A DNA stretch of 64,000 bases from assembly GCA_963513935.1 (NCBI GenBank), contig OY740766.1, positions 1,890,001 to 1,954,000 of the forward strand. Direction: 5' to 3'. The DNA comes from Aphrophora alni (lineage: Eukaryota; Arthropoda; Insecta; Hemiptera; Aphrophoridae). The notes under the pieces are model-generated. The model did not search any database. It was not told where the DNA came from and was given only the letters and a program-made list of their open reading frames with translations. The position numbers and the translations under genes were made by a program. This document shows, one piece after another, positions 33,214 through 39,969 of the stretch (its first letter is position 1; every line of letters begins with the position of its first letter).

Positions 33214-34629
33214 CATATATATTTGATCACCGAAGTCAAGCTATATTGAGCATGGTTAGTACAGTACTTGGATGCGAGACCGCTTGGGAACACTACGTGA
33301 AATATTTTAATTGGAATTAGTGTTGTTATTAGGTTTATTTATGCATTAGTCAAGTAAAGTGACTTATATTTGTACATCATCCTTCGATTTTTCCATAAAA
33401 AATAATGAAAACAAAGTATTTACCTTGTATTCAAAGGATCCGATCATATTATGTGTTGCATTAAACATCAAGTACCAAAATTCATTTCTTCACTGTTAAA
33501 TAACCCTTTAGAAAACAAGGGAATACAGCCATTAGGTTAAAATATAATAACGAAAGCCAATGTTAATATGTACATTAACAGAGTGTCTGTTATGGTTTAA
33601 AACAATCAGATCATTATTAATTTCGTAAGACACTTTTAAAGTCAGAAAATGCATTAGTTTATTAGAAAATGGGAATATTAATCGACTTCACAATTAGTAG
33701 TGTCTAAAGTTGTGCAAGTTACAAAATGAGACGTAAATTACATAGGCGAGGTCAAGTCAGATGGCTATATCATATATAGCTACCTGACTTGAGAAAAAGC
33801 GATCATAGATTCAGTGACTTGATGAACATAGTTATTAGTAGGCTATTAATATTGGTATTCTTATCCTATGTAGCTGGATTTCGTACTTTTATAAATCTCA
33901 TTTTCTATTAATTAATGCATTTTGGGACATGAAATGTTTATTGGGACACATAATCCTTAGTTACCTTCTCAGACCTAGTTTTTAGTTTGACAGCTCTTTA
34001 AAACAGAACTATTTTCACGGATGAACAAAACACAAAAAGATCGATAGATTCGAAACAAAACTGATGAAATAGTTGTCTTACAGACTAACATAAAGAGGCT
34101 AAATAACCAAAAAATGACATACAATCATCATTTTGAATCACTATTTTTGGACTAAAAAAATGGATTTCAGTCATTCAAAAGTGAAATGCAATGTAAAGGT
34201 GTATCGGAATGATGCAAAAAAATTATTTGGAATACAAATTGCCTATATTTTGCACAAAAATTGCAACGAGAGGAACAATAGGTAATATATTTACCACACA
34301 AAAATATTAAAATTGAACAATTACCAAAATAACTAATTTTGGTGAATTTAAAAAAAAAATTGCAAAATGCACAAAAATGGGCTGCCAATCTGAGAAATTC
34401 TTTCTAGGATTTAAACCGAGGAGGTGCGATTTTGTTTTTATATTTGACTTTCCTAGCAAAGAACTTTAAATTTTACAAAATTAATTAAAACATCATTAAC
34501 ATTGGTTATCGTACCGGTAGGCTATTACACTCAAATTAGGGCTAACGGACTCTGACTAAAACTAACATTATAAAGCATATTTACCTTAAAAATTGCGTAT
34601 CCCGCCGGAGTCTCGAATAAAACCAACAT
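2276..34629 (-). CDS. Nop58: NOP58 (NOP5), box C/D snoRNP core protein, 12 exons found
   Basis: NOP58 is the nucleolar scaffold of box C/D snoRNPs, pairing with NOP56, fibrillarin and the 15.5K protein to guide rRNA 2'-O-methylation. Exons (minus strand): 34629-34585, 28848-28772, 28593-28494, 28254-28040, 24205-24006, 22655-22510, 20006-19880, 17448-17285, 15041-14842, 10328-10216, 9499-9419, 2362-2276. All junctions are GT-AG and frame is kept throughout, giving about 519 codons. Seen: N-terminal [15 protein letters not shown], the VKLKHFEKF segment, VADAKLG, the NOSIC segment with [27 protein letters not shown], the Nop-domain stretch [20 protein letters not shown] then [14 protein letters not shown], and a Lys/Glu-rich tail. 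These match the animal NOP58 family in order. The start is the only upstream ATG in frame and gives the family's N-terminus. Introns are large and full of transposons. The 3' end is uncertain (see the last exon). Confidence 0.96.
2955..4085 (+). pseudogene. pogo/Tigger (jerky-like) transposase relic, N-terminal and DDE part
   Basis: Frameshifted reading on the plus strand gives, in order, [12 protein letters not shown] (end of the first helix-turn-helix), a CENP-B/Tc5 DNA-binding segment ([11 protein letters not shown], then [17 protein letters not shown] and [10 protein letters not shown]), and, after a 249-bp insertion, the DDE-domain signature [26 protein letters not shown] and [13 protein letters not shown]. 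These are typical of the Tigger/jerky family, including the catalytic Asp of ADETGL. Stops and frameshifts are frequent, so it is dead. The matching C-terminal part appears at 6740-7035, separated by repeat DNA. Confidence 0.85.
3360..3608 (+). mobile_element. 249-bp insertion with 16-bp target duplication and hammerhead-like motif
   Basis: It interrupts the Tigger relic exactly between identical 16-bp copies of AAAATAGCAATGGAGA (3344-3359 and 3609-3624). The Tigger reading frame resumes after the second copy, so the insertion boundaries are sharp. The insert has no terminal inverted repeat and no poly(A) tail. At 3488-3516 it contains TTGAAAATGGCT, a 4-nt loop, then AGCCGAAACGGCC, the GAAAC stem motif seen in other repeats here. 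A long target duplication points to target-primed reverse transcription (SINE-, LINE- or Penelope-like). Confidence 0.75.
4086..4260 (+). repeat. Dispersed repeat, inverted partner of 18490-18685
   Basis: The sequence shares most bases with the reverse complement of 18490-18685, including blocks TTGCAATTCAACATTT, GGAAAGCTAATGTTCCG and ACGTTATAAATAATATT. It begins where the Tigger relic breaks off, so it may be the left end of an element that split the relic. Confidence 0.75.
4261..5509. other. AT-rich repeat DNA, no gene
   Basis: No coding signal. Contains short duplicated blocks (for example around 5165-5210 and 5355-5400, both with AATAAATGTGTCAATG). Probably part of the element separating the two halves of the Tigger relic. 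Confidence 0.5.
5510..6430 (+). repeat. Degenerate tandem repeat, unit about 343 bp
   Basis: The block ATTACCATTTCTGTGAAATT occurs near 5608 and again about 343 bp later near 5951. Both are followed by the same order of CTCCAAATGTTTTACATC, a T run, GCACCTTTCT and TTACTATTTTT. A third, more decayed unit runs to about 6430, and fragments recur at 7316-7540. Confidence 0.75.
6740..7035 (+). pseudogene. pogo/Tigger transposase relic, C-terminal part
   Basis: The plus strand reads [20 protein letters not shown] then [10 protein letters not shown] and an acidic tail. This is the Tigger/jerky C-terminal pattern of an (I/E)NEWL-acidic motif followed by D(E/Q)-I-V. Together with 2955-4085 it is best explained as one element split by later insertion. 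Confidence 0.7.
7036..8119. other. Intron DNA without recognised gene
   Basis: Contains decayed copies of the 343-bp tandem unit (7316-7540). I see no exon, RNA gene or intact element. Confidence 0.5.
8120..8325 (-). pseudogene. piggyBac-type transposase C-terminal zinc-finger fragment
   Basis: The minus strand reads [16 protein letters not shown], then after a +1 shift in a poly(A) tract [11 protein letters not shown], then back in frame [20 protein letters not shown] and FKNYH. This matches, motif by motif, the C-terminal Cys-rich finger of the intact transposase at 10925-12616 ([37 protein letters not shown]). No catalytic domain is visible beside it. The surrounding 183-codon open frame is otherwise unrecognisable. 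It is a decayed remnant in NOP58 intron 11. Confidence 0.75.
9182..9213 (+). other. Hammerhead-like motif (CTGATGA...GAAAC), copy
   Basis: CTGATGATGCC, a short loop, AGGTGAAAC, then AGTTGT. The CTGATGA box and the GAAA box match the hammerhead core, and a weak GCC/GGT stem lies between them with one extra T. The same AC(A)GTTGT or CAATTGT tail follows GAAAC here and in the copies at 25116 and 62728. Confidence 0.5.
9419..9499 (-). CDS. Nop58: NOP58 exon 11 (codons 463-490), Lys/Glu tail
   Basis: Acceptor TTTTCAG, donor GTATGT. Encodes [20 protein letters not shown] and further acidic residues, typical of the poorly conserved KKE tail. Placement rests on frame, splice sites and composition. 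Confidence 0.85.
10216..10328 (-). CDS. Nop58: NOP58 exon 10 (codons 425-463)
   Basis: Acceptor TTAACAG, donor GTAAGT. Encodes [20 protein letters not shown] and a charged stretch. The DSTLP and KRK features match the family just before its lysine-rich tail. Confidence 0.9.
10762..10779. repeat. Subterminal palindrome of the piggyBac element (left)
   Basis: TAACCCGAGTTAACTCG, an imperfect palindrome matching three copies at the other end. It is a likely transposase-binding site by position. Confidence 0.6.
10925..12616 (-). CDS. piggyBac-like transposase (DDE_Tnp_1_7)
   Basis: It would cut and paste the element at TTAA sites. The frame is open for 583 codons from an upstream ATG at 12676. 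I prefer the second ATG at 12616 ([15 protein letters not shown]), which starts the acidic N-terminus usual for the family and leaves about 563 residues. Using numbering from 12676, the candidate catalytic aspartates are in DITVDES (D237), CLTTDNF (D327) and GGVDRVD (D433), in the family's order and spacing. [20 protein letters not shown] follows, and the C-terminus is a Cys/His finger (CGLC, CAEC, CVAPC, YH). The C-terminus is complete, with a stop 325 bp from the element end. No frameshift or stop was found. Confidence 0.95.
   Translation of the reverse strand: MSSEEDDYERVNLEESESEVESESDSETESDSDNSIDLAQARQWREIDENSLPQAPPRFAFTSTVGVNVKDLDINGSVLQFFENFVSDDIISLICEETNRYANDYLCNHRRAKPFAELLPNELRVFLALVMLQGIVNKPELELFWSKNPLLMTPFFLQAMPYRRYKQIKQFLHFSNNNEYNPRTHPNPKLNKIWPILVKLREKFKSTVTPDRDITVDESLLLFKGRLSWKQFIPLKRARFGIKSYLVCESKSGYVWDLAIYTGKGERSENIGAELGIDDFRKLPKSSQVVLSMCKELLGKGHCLTTDNFYSSPQLADILVSHRTDTYGTVKLGRKGIPLKMKKKEIKKLKLKKGDIVGFQRGKVTVMAWKDKKIVSLISTIHTTKMVDVEKRGVATKRPECVISYNDTMGGVDRVDQHISSYSTPRKRGKKWYKKVFFNLLDISLWNSYVVYKKCNGSLSPLLYRLQVIQKTMEKYHSDTMKPKSGRPSQTLSPLRLTERHFPEYLPPTEKKANPTRQCGLCSRVKDANGKKIRRESRYYCAECDVALCVAPCFRVYHTVADI
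12804..12915. repeat. Three subterminal palindromes of the piggyBac element (right)
   Basis: Copies at about 12804-12824 (CGAGCTAATTCGGGTTA), 12851-12873 (CCCGAGCTTACTCGGGTTAG) and 12893-12915 (CCCGAGCTAACTCGGGTTAG). The last two share GTCCG just after. One more copy lies at 10762 near the other end. Asymmetric subterminal arrays are usual for piggyBac ends. Confidence 0.75.
13690..14090 (+). pseudogene. Scrambled Gypsy (Ty3) relic: protease fragment joined to an inverted integrase fragment
   Basis: On the plus strand 13729-13978 reads [20 protein letters not shown], the aspartic protease active-site signature, then after a stop and frameshift [14 protein letters not shown] and [20 protein letters not shown], the Gypsy protease layout. 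On the minus strand 14090-13979 reads [20 protein letters not shown] then [11 protein letters not shown], the zinc-binding N-terminus of Gypsy integrase. The two meet near 13979 in opposite orientation, so a rearrangement has occurred. Confidence 0.8.
14091..14841. other. Intron DNA, no gene
   Basis: AT-rich, with a G run near 14461-14472. No repeat family recognised. Confidence 0.5.
14842..15041 (-). CDS. Nop58: NOP58 exon 9 (codons 359-425), end of Nop domain
   Basis: Acceptor TATATAG, donor GTAGGT. Encodes [20 protein letters not shown] through [20 protein letters not shown]. The following intron holds the intact piggyBac element. Confidence 0.94.
15042..16225. other. Intron DNA, no gene
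   Basis: Contains a short (TA)n run near 15719-15739. Nothing else recognisable. Confidence 0.5.
16226..16790 (+). pseudogene. Second pogo/Tigger relic, internally deleted
   Basis: The plus strand at 16231-16380 reads [20 protein letters not shown] then RLEKGEK and MREFNI, the N-terminal helix-turn-helix of the jerky/Tigger family. At about 16640-16790 it reads [16 protein letters not shown], then frameshifted SMVKVMAK and [12 protein letters not shown], the family's C-terminal region. The whole DDE catalytic core is absent, so this is a deletion derivative, now decayed. Confidence 0.7.
17285..17448 (-). CDS. Nop58: NOP58 exon 8 (codons 304-358), Nop domain
   Basis: Acceptor TTTTAG, donor GTAAGT. 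Encodes [40 protein letters not shown] and a Lys-rich end (KLKGK). Phase 0. Confidence 0.95.
17449..18301. other. Intron DNA, no gene
   Basis: AT-rich with no recognisable exon or transposon. Confidence 0.5.
18302..18337 (-). other. Hammerhead-like motif, copy on minus strand
   Basis: On the minus strand CTTGATAACGGGAAT, a loop, ATTCCCGAAACGGC. A GGGAAT/ATTCCC stem separates the first box from GAAAC. The first box departs from CTGATGA, so this copy is decayed or a variant. Confidence 0.4.
18490..18840 (-). repeat. Rearranged copy of the 4086-6510 repeat
   Basis: 18490-18685 is the inverted counterpart of 4086-4260. 18725-18805 matches 6405-6505 in direct orientation (shared AAGTTAGGTTTTG and GAATTTTTTAAGAAAA-like blocks). 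The two halves are separated here by only about 40 bp, so this copy lacks the roughly 2 kb middle and has one half flipped. Confidence 0.65.
19880..20006 (-). CDS. Nop58: NOP58 exon 7 (codons 262-304), start of Nop domain
   Basis: Acceptor TTTTAG, donor GTATTT. Encodes [40 protein letters not shown] and HAG. This is the RNA and 15.5K-binding Nop domain. Confidence 0.95.
20007..21449. other. Intron DNA, no gene
   Basis: AT-rich, ending in an (AT)n run at 21397-21431. No exon found. Confidence 0.5.
21450..22035. repeat. Large near-perfect palindrome with hammerhead-like motifs (Penelope/retrozyme-like)
   Basis: Left arm about 21450-21743, right arm about 21757-22035, with a 13-nt loop (21744-21756). 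The arms match nearly base for base; the right arm lacks about 18 bp (CAGTAGCAGCTAAACCCT on the minus strand of the left arm). Because of this, the two strands encode almost the same open frame. Each arm carries the motif TGATGATGCTG...GCAGC(G/A)AAAC, at 21483-21517 (minus, core boxes intact) and 21965-21999 (plus, boxes mutated). The pair is flanked by (AT)n tracts. Head-to-head terminal units are known for Penelope-like elements, but no reverse transcriptase is present. Confidence 0.85.
22092..22132. repeat. (AT)n microsatellite
   Basis: About 40 bases of alternating A and T, mirroring the run at 21397-21431 on the other side of the palindrome. Confidence 0.95.
22510..22655 (-). CDS. Nop58: NOP58 exon 6 (codons 213-261)
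   Basis: Acceptor AAAG, donor GTATGG. Encodes [18 protein letters not shown] followed by MGTEISEED and LNLCDQ. Phase 0 at the 3' side. Confidence 0.95.
22846..23780 (-). pseudogene. Jockey-type LINE relic, RNase H and C-terminal region
   Basis: On the minus strand, with several frameshifts, the order is: [14 protein letters not shown] (start of RNase H), [24 protein letters not shown] (Glu of the active site), [14 protein letters not shown] (Asp of the active site, TDS), a W-x-x-GH-like segment, and [20 protein letters not shown] then [14 protein letters not shown]. The last is the Cys/His C-terminus seen in Jockey and related non-LTR retrotransposons. Stops and shifts throughout show it is dead. 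The reverse-transcriptase domain is not present next to it. Confidence 0.8.
24006..24205 (-). CDS. Nop58: NOP58 exon 5 (codons 146-213), NOSIC region
   Basis: Acceptor TTACAG, donor GTGAGT. Encodes the highly conserved core of the family, including [29 protein letters not shown] and [10 protein letters not shown]. Confidence 0.96.
24206..25009. other. Intron DNA, no gene
   Basis: AT-rich, no recognised feature. Confidence 0.5.
25010..25205. repeat. Inverted-repeat element with hammerhead-like motif
   Basis: The arms CAAGGATAAAATAAAGCAAA and onward (about 25053-25098) and their complement (about 25157-25203) enclose CCGACGATGCCGCAAGGCGAAAC at 25116-25138. That is a GCC-GCAA-GGC stem-loop before GAAAC, with one change (C for U) in the CUGANGA box. 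The same family occurs at 62624-62870, and the flank 25011-25056 matches the flank of that copy in reverse. Confidence 0.8.
25206..26813. other. Intron DNA with a long poly(T) run
   Basis: No gene. A run of about 23 T lies at 26167-26189, possibly the poly(A) tail of a minus-strand retroposon, but no body was recognised. Confidence 0.5.
26814..27609 (+). mobile_element. Tigger-type MITE A (TA target, CAGTAGAACC ends)
   Basis: Begins CAGTAGAACCCCTCTTAACC after TA (26812-26813) and ends in the complement (GGTTAACAGAGGTTCTACT), followed by TA. The same ends bound MITE B (40256-40982), which lies in the opposite orientation and shares interior sequence. Inside, about 27325-27510 holds a minisatellite: three copies of GCCGACAATGGGATACCGCT and following bases up to TCGTTTGACT. 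A 147-codon open frame inside is a by-product of that repeat; I see no transposase. Confidence 0.9.
28040..28254 (-). CDS. Nop58: NOP58 exon 4 (codons 75-146)
   Basis: Acceptor TTATAG, donor GTAAGC. Encodes the [16 protein letters not shown] stretch through ALGLAH. It joins the next exon as AG+T (Ser), restoring the family's [13 protein letters not shown]. Confidence 0.95.
28494..28593 (-). CDS. Nop58: NOP58 exon 3 (codons 41-74)
   Basis: Acceptor TTGCAG, donor GTTTGT. Encodes [19 protein letters not shown] and the rest of the NOP5NT domain, ending SKTLKK in phase 0. Confidence 0.94.
28772..28848 (-). CDS. Nop58: NOP58 exon 2 (codons 16-41)
   Basis: Acceptor TTTTAG, donor GTAAGT. Encodes [20 protein letters not shown] and following residues of the NOP5NT domain. 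The preceding intron is about 5.7 kb and carries the Copia and hAT-MITE remains. Confidence 0.93.
29100..29800. other. Intron DNA, no gene
   Basis: Very AT-rich with several A and T homopolymers; nothing recognisable. Confidence 0.5.
29800..30350 (+). repeat. Degenerate tandem repeat, unit about 150 bp
   Basis: TTAAGGGGTTGTTTTGCCAA occurs near 29876 and 30178, with a variant near 30033. Each is followed by a GTG..TTGC, AGCACAT and GATTTCTGA/CTCTGAACC series and by AAAAAACGTA/ACATATCCA. Three to four decayed units. Confidence 0.7.
30994..31655 (-). mobile_element. piggyBac-derived MITE inside the Copia relic
   Basis: Ends CCCTAGAACGGT (30994 onward) and its complement ACCGTTCTAGGG (to 31655), with TTAA before (30990-30993) and TAAA after (31656-31659, one change). 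A second repeat, GGGCTGGGTC/GACCCAGCC-like, lies just inside each end. The Copia reading resumes after the element, confirming it as an insertion. It keeps a piece of the N-terminal coding region (31205-31321), so it is a deletion derivative of a larger piggyBac family, distinct from the element at 10597. Confidence 0.85.
31205..31321 (-). pseudogene. N-terminal remnant of a piggyBac-like transposase
   Basis: An ATG at 31321 starts [20 protein letters not shown] then SGVDPDFE and stops after 38 codons. A short start followed by an acidic DSDDS-type region is how many piggyBac-like transposases begin. The rest of the coding region is missing. Confidence 0.6.
31902..31949. repeat. 22-bp hairpin within the Copia relic
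   Basis: ATATAGTTAATTACCTTGG continues to 31923 and is mirrored at 31928-31949 around the loop TTGT, with one mismatch. It may be the collapsed centre of a small palindromic insertion. Function unknown. Confidence 0.75.
32220..32688. mobile_element. Outer hAT-like MITE
   Basis: Ends CATGGGCGTACCCAG and CTGGGTACGCCCTTG. Flanked by AATAAGGA (32212-32219) and AATAAGGC (32689-32696), an 8-bp duplication with one change. The interior is C- and G-rich. An 8-bp duplication with short terminal repeats suggests hAT. It is split by the inner MITE. Confidence 0.8.
32299..32570. mobile_element. Inner hAT-like MITE, nested
   Basis: Ends CATGGGCGTCATC and GATGACGCCCATG, flanked by an identical 8-bp duplication CATTTTGT (32291-32298 and 32571-32578). 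It lies wholly within the outer MITE, so it arrived later. Confidence 0.88.
33120..33215. repeat. (CT)n(AT)n compound microsatellite
   Basis: About 60 bases of CT repeats followed by about 24 of AT. Open frames through it are artefacts. Confidence 0.97.
33216..34584. other. First intron of NOP58, proximal part
   Basis: No gene or element recognised. Confidence 0.5.
34585..34629 (-). CDS. Nop58: NOP58 exon 1 (codons 1-15)
   Basis: ATG at 34629 opens [15 protein letters not shown], the family's N-terminal signature, and ends at AAG followed by the donor GTAAAT. Phase 0. I see no convincing core promoter element just upstream. Confidence 0.95.
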
Positions 34630-35639
34630 TTTGACAAAAGTCAAGCCAAATTTATTGTATAAAATGGACTAAAATGTATAATAATACTGCATAACTTAAA
34701 CAATTAAAAATAATCAATGTTCACTGTTTTCATAAGCCATGCCAACCATGCGGTTTAGTTTTCAGTTTATCCTATACCTATACCACATAGACGCACAGAT
34801 AAGAATCGGAAGTTATAATTTTCTACACAGATCAAACATACACAAAATAGAATTAAGATTATTGAAGATAACTATTTTTTAATTTTTGAAGTTATTTAAA
34901 ACACAGAATTTATAATTCTTTTTATACTGTACGCAGTGATTAAAATGGTTTTATGATATCTTTTTTAACCCCTTAAAGAAAATTAAGCATACATATTTTG
35001 TAGTCTAGAAATTTCAAAACTTTTAAACTTTTACCGAAGCTCATTTACCAAAAGGCATGCTCCTCAATCGGCCTTTGCCAATGTACTTGGTAAAAATGTG
35101 TGTTTTTACCTTGAATATTAGTACTAAAAATACTAGAAAGAGGTTAAATTTGTTTATTATACCAAAGTACAGAATCATCATATACAACAAAATCCCTTAA
35201 GAGTTCATGTACCGTTTGTGAATTTTCTCTCGGCCTTTTAAATTCATAGATTGTTGTCGTTTGTTAAGTCGATCAGGATTCATATTGGTGCTGGTTGTTG
35301 GTTATATTAGTTTTAATTATGGATAAGGGTATGAGTCATAAATATCCAGTTCAGTGAATTTCAACAAAATTGGATGAGTTGATTTTAGGAAATTACTTCT
35401 TTCGTAACATTGGCTGATTTAATAAGTATTACTTTTTTTATTACCGATAACTCCCAAACCGGTACTTGAAGATGCAGATCAATACTTTGTTGGGGTTCTT
35501 GGAGAATAGTTTTGAGCCACATTTGCTCAAAATCATTAGAACCAATTTCTAAAAAGTTATATATTTTTTTTATTGCAGCTACCCCCAAATTTGAAGTTAT
35601 TGGGGAAAACCAAGTCATTCATTTCTGAGGAATCATGAA
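34630..35639. other. Upstream flank of NOP58
   Basis: Must contain the NOP58 promoter and 5' untranslated region. I see no clear TATA box or initiator that I would mark. No divergent gene. Confidence 0.4.
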
Positions 35640-36385
35640 CTCCTCCTGGACACTATAGAATGACCTGGCTTTCAACCATTTCCCCACAAAACGTGTAAAA
35701 TGTCTCACTGATCAATTTCAGGGAGTTTGTTTCAAACTAGAGCTCAGATCCGTCTATATTCTCCTATTTATTGAGATATTATTTTTAAATTCTTGTCTAT
35801 AGTTATAAAGGTACTGTCATCAGCATAAAGCACACATTTAGCTGACAAGAAATTAGGGAAATCATTGATATAAATAAAAAAAAAAGGTCCAATAACAGAA
35901 CCTTCCAGAACTCTAACTGTGATATGAGCTCTGATTATCCACTTTTACCATTTGATACCTTCATACAGCTATGATTTAAACAAAGACAACTCCACACCTT
36001 TCACAACACAGTACTGGAGTTTTTAATAAGAATTTCATGAGATATTTTGTTAAGGCTTTATTTAGATCTAAGAGTATAAGATTGTACATAGGTATATTAT
36101 TTTTGCTTCAAAACCATCCAGTATAAGAATAAATTATCTACAACTTTAACAGTTGATAGTCCCTTCCTGAAACTAAATAGTGAAGTTGTAAAATTCCAAG
36201 TAACTTTTCAGTTGTTGTTTCATAATACCTTCATTCATTTTAGACACTGCTGGTACCAGTGAAACTGGTCTATAGTTGTCAGGAAAAGATCTATTTCCTT
36301 TTTTGTAAATAAATACAAAGTAGTTTTTAGAAATTTTGGATGAAGCCCTTAACGAAACATCCAGTTTACCAAGTACACCATGGGA
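35640..36385 (-). pseudogene. LINE reverse-transcriptase relic
   Basis: The minus strand, with frameshifts, reads YKKGNRSFPDNYRPVSLVPA then VSKMNEGIMKQQL (RT domain start), a decayed middle with EILIK, then PFFF/YINDFPNFLSAKCVL and YADDST (35812-35838), the catalytic YADD box. This order is that of Jockey/CR1-like non-LTR retrotransposons. Multiple stops show it is inactive. Confidence 0.85.
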
Positions 36386-36599
36386 CTCAACGAAGTTACT
36401 ATCTCCCCCATGTGAAAAGTGGGGTCATGGAATAATTTGGAACCAGTGTACTGTATAATACAATACGAAAATGTGGATACATTATTAAAAAATTAAAAAT
36501 TCAATCATGTTACGAAACATACTGTAGAGTCTGCTCAAAATACAAGCCATCAGATCACCAATGTTATAGGAGGGTTAATAAATGGACACTCCAAAGAAG

Positions 36600-37210
36600 T
36601 GACTATTTATTAATTTTTTTGATGTCGAGATAACTCGGGATACTGTATACCCTTTTAACTTGAAATCCTCCAGCTGGAAGGGTAAATTCCCTAATTTTTT
36701 AAAGGAATTACTTTTTACACTGAAACTGGTCATTTGTGGGAATAAAATCATATTAATGGAAACAGATAATATCTGTTTTATTGACTCCATTAATTATACG
36801 CCTATAGCATTGTCAAAATTACCTAAAACTTTTGATCTACCCCCTGAAGGAAGAAGGGGTACTTTTCATATCTATTTCAATACATCAGAAAATCAAAATT
36901 ATTAAGACCCAATGCCACCTATCAATCTTTACACTCCAGATTCAATGTTCGACTAAGTTCAAACATTACAAATTTAGGTAACAAAAACAAAGAAATTATG
37001 TGTTTGATTTTCCACAGGAACTTGTAGCTTACTGTGTATCAGACGTTGACATTTTGGCTCAGGCCTGTCTCATATTTAGAAAAATGATTTTGAACCATTG
37101 TAACCTCGAGACAGTCATAGCAAGTACATGTAATTTAGTGTTCAGATATAATAAAAAAAATTTTTTTAAACTATTGGTATTATACAGAGACAGGGGTACC
37201 GTCTGACTGA
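36600..37210 (+). pseudogene. Polinton/Maverick-type DNA polymerase B fragment
   Basis: The plus strand at 36714-36905 reads VICGNKIILMETDNICFIDS then SINYTPIALSKLPKTFDL and a FNTSENQNY end. At 37000-37160 it reads FDFPQELVAYCVSDVDILAQ then ACLIFRKM and TVIASTCNLVFR. These are the exonuclease-domain motifs (F-I-D-S, LPKTF-L, YC-SDVDIL, IAS-C) of protein-primed family B polymerases of Polintons and related virus-like elements. The palm domain is absent and the frame is broken between the two blocks, so it is a fragment. No capsid, ATPase or integrase gene of such an element was seen nearby. Confidence 0.8.
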
Positions 37211-39937
37211 TAACTAGTTGGTTATTGCTTTACAGTGGCATACTTGGAATTAGGAATAAAAATTGAGTATGGTGGTAGGGCCTAAGAAGCCAAAATCGAA
37301 GGAATAACAGGTTTTCAACTAATACTATATTTGAACTAAACGCTTGTTACTATCACGGATGCCCCAAGTGTTTCCCATTAATCGTGATGAGAGCTCCATA
37401 ACAATCCAAGTGATACTCTCAATTCAAGATATAAGAGAACAAAATAAAAAATTGAAAAATTTGCTAGTATAGGTTACACAGTAATCGAAATGTGGGAATG
37501 TAAGTTTAGACAATTGAAGAAGTAGAAGTCCTTTGAAATGTCCTACCTCAAAACTCGCCCTGTTCTAAATACAGTACCTCTCAAATTTCATGATGAGAGA
37601 CGGGGGGGGGGGGGTAGAAAGAATATGGTATGAAATTAGATAGGTCAGTTCTAACCACAGACATGTGATGTCATGATGGAAATCCTAATTGAGGTAAAAT
37701 TTAAATATTGTTTATTTTTAAAATAAAGTAAAAATATTATAAACACTGTATACATAAAGGAATATTTGAGATAAATGAATAATTAAAAAATATAATGATG
37801 TTTAATGAAATATAAAGTTGTTTACTTTGTCAAAATTCAAATTTCTACATGTTGAAAATTCAGCAGATTTTACGACAGCCAATCTTGGACCGGGAGAAAC
37901 AGGGATTTTTTAAGAGAAATAATGTCACTTGGAGCTATCCAAGGAATCGGTGAGATTTCTTAATTTTATGTGCGAAGTAGTTTCAAAATAGTGTTTTGAA
38001 TAGTAAAAAAGACAAGTGAAGACGTCTAGAGACCAAAATCTAAAGATATATTTTGTTATTAAAGAATTAAATAGAGAGAACTTCATTTTGGTGAGACCAA
38101 ACCTTTGGCATATCGTATTTCAAATAATCTGAATTTGAATTTAATATCGAACCCCGATGATGTTATAAGTTTTCAAATCTAGTAAGCTCAAATACTAAAA
38201 CCTAAGACAATGTTAACATTGTTGAATGAACTATAGGTGCTCTACCCGAACTTTGTAAATAAATTTTGAGAAGTGCATCCTGCTAGCTCAGAACCAAAAT
38301 AATAAAGACAGTGTAGAATAGTGGTCCGGAGATAGATAACTTATTTTAACTAGAAGTTAAGATAAGAACTTTTGTGAAATATATGAACAATTTTCTGTTA
38401 ATGCGTAACGACAAATATAGACTTTGATAAAGCGATATTAATAATTGTTAAAATATTGTAAATGTTTCAATACCCGAATTAGCGCTAATTATTTTAATTA
38501 TTAGATTGTTTTGATTTTTTTGACTTGATATTTTGAATTATAACTGTTACATAATTTTGAATAATTAATAATAATAAAAAATACAATTGAAGAAAGAAAT
38601 GCAAATTGGTAATTTCTTAATTTATTTATTAATACTTGTAATTTCCAAAAACTTTGTTTTATTACAGAACAATAGAAAAAATATTCATTTTAAATGGCTG
38701 ACACGTTTTAAACTGTTTGAACAATATTTCTGGCTAATAAACATGTCCAAGATAATACTAAAAATGTCCATCAACAAAAACCGCATTATACTGTAGCTTC
38801 AATGCATCGCCTAAATTATTTTATTCATTGTTGACGGAATAAAATCTTCATCCGCAAAGCCAAAATGTAAAATGTGAAATTTTAATATAATCTTATAATT
38901 TTTGACCAACATAATCTATCACTATTTTTAGATTACTAATACGATGTAAATTATCGATAACTATTCACTTGTAAAAAAAATTTTATATATCGTAATATTT
39001 TGTATAAAGTAATATACTTAATATTACACGGCACAGTGCAACAGAAATTTGTAAACCCCCTTAAGTATAGTTTATTAGATTCAGTGTTAGTAAAAATTTT
39101 CAATTCATCATGCAATGGAATTTTACAAGTTGCAACACTAATATTATTAGTTTATCATGCAACAGGAGTTGAATTTAGCCTAAGTTAACATTAGACTTTA
39201 TGGAAACTTTTGTGTAGCAAGCAACTTTTGTACAAGTCAGCATTTCGAGAGCTAAAAGTTTACTTGATTCTATTTTCATAGTATACCAGAAAATAAAGGT
39301 TTTTACAAACATTAAAAATATTTGTAAAATAAACCTAAAATACAAGTTTATATTAATAATTTATTGTTAGCTTTTAAAAATGTTACACATTCTACATACG
39401 ATACTGTGTAATATCATATCTTTCATTCTATTATTGATTCGGACGTCTTAACAATCATACAATTATTTTTAACACCATACAATTTTAGTACAAAGTGGAA
39501 CAAGGAATTTAGAAATTTGTGCATCATTTGTAAAAATTAATGTTTCTCAAAAAAGAGATGAAAAGACAAAAGTATAATAATTAATAAATATGATAAACAT
39601 TTTAAAATACTGTACATGTCTTAATGTAAGAGAACATTTTTGTTATAAATCTAAGTTAATAAGCTCTTTTGATTTATCACAAACATTTTAAAGTATAAGT
39701 CAGGATATATTTTCCTTTTCTTCTTCTTCTTTTTTTTATATTCTTTACAGAGGATGAAAATTCTAAAAATTGTTTACTTTTAAACAGCAAACACAAACTA
39801 AATATCCCAGCTTAATTTTTAAATACACTATAGAATTCAGCATAACGCAAAGATGCAAAATCATTTTATTTTCAAATATAAAGTAAAAGTTTCTCTTGCT
39901 TATATAGGATATGTAAGTTTCACAGCTAATTTATTCT

Positions 39938-39969
<32 letters not shown>

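Noticed and set aside
33072..33320. Open frames encoding Leu-Ser and Arg-Glu repeats
   Set aside because: Produced by the (CT)n(AT)n microsatellite.
2276..34629. Box C/D snoRNAs hidden in NOP58 introns
   Set aside because: Intron-hosted snoRNAs are plausible for this gene in animals. I scanned for TGATGA followed by CTGA at a suitable distance; one candidate near 1320-1380 lacked a closing stem, so none is reported. A dedicated snoRNA search would decide.
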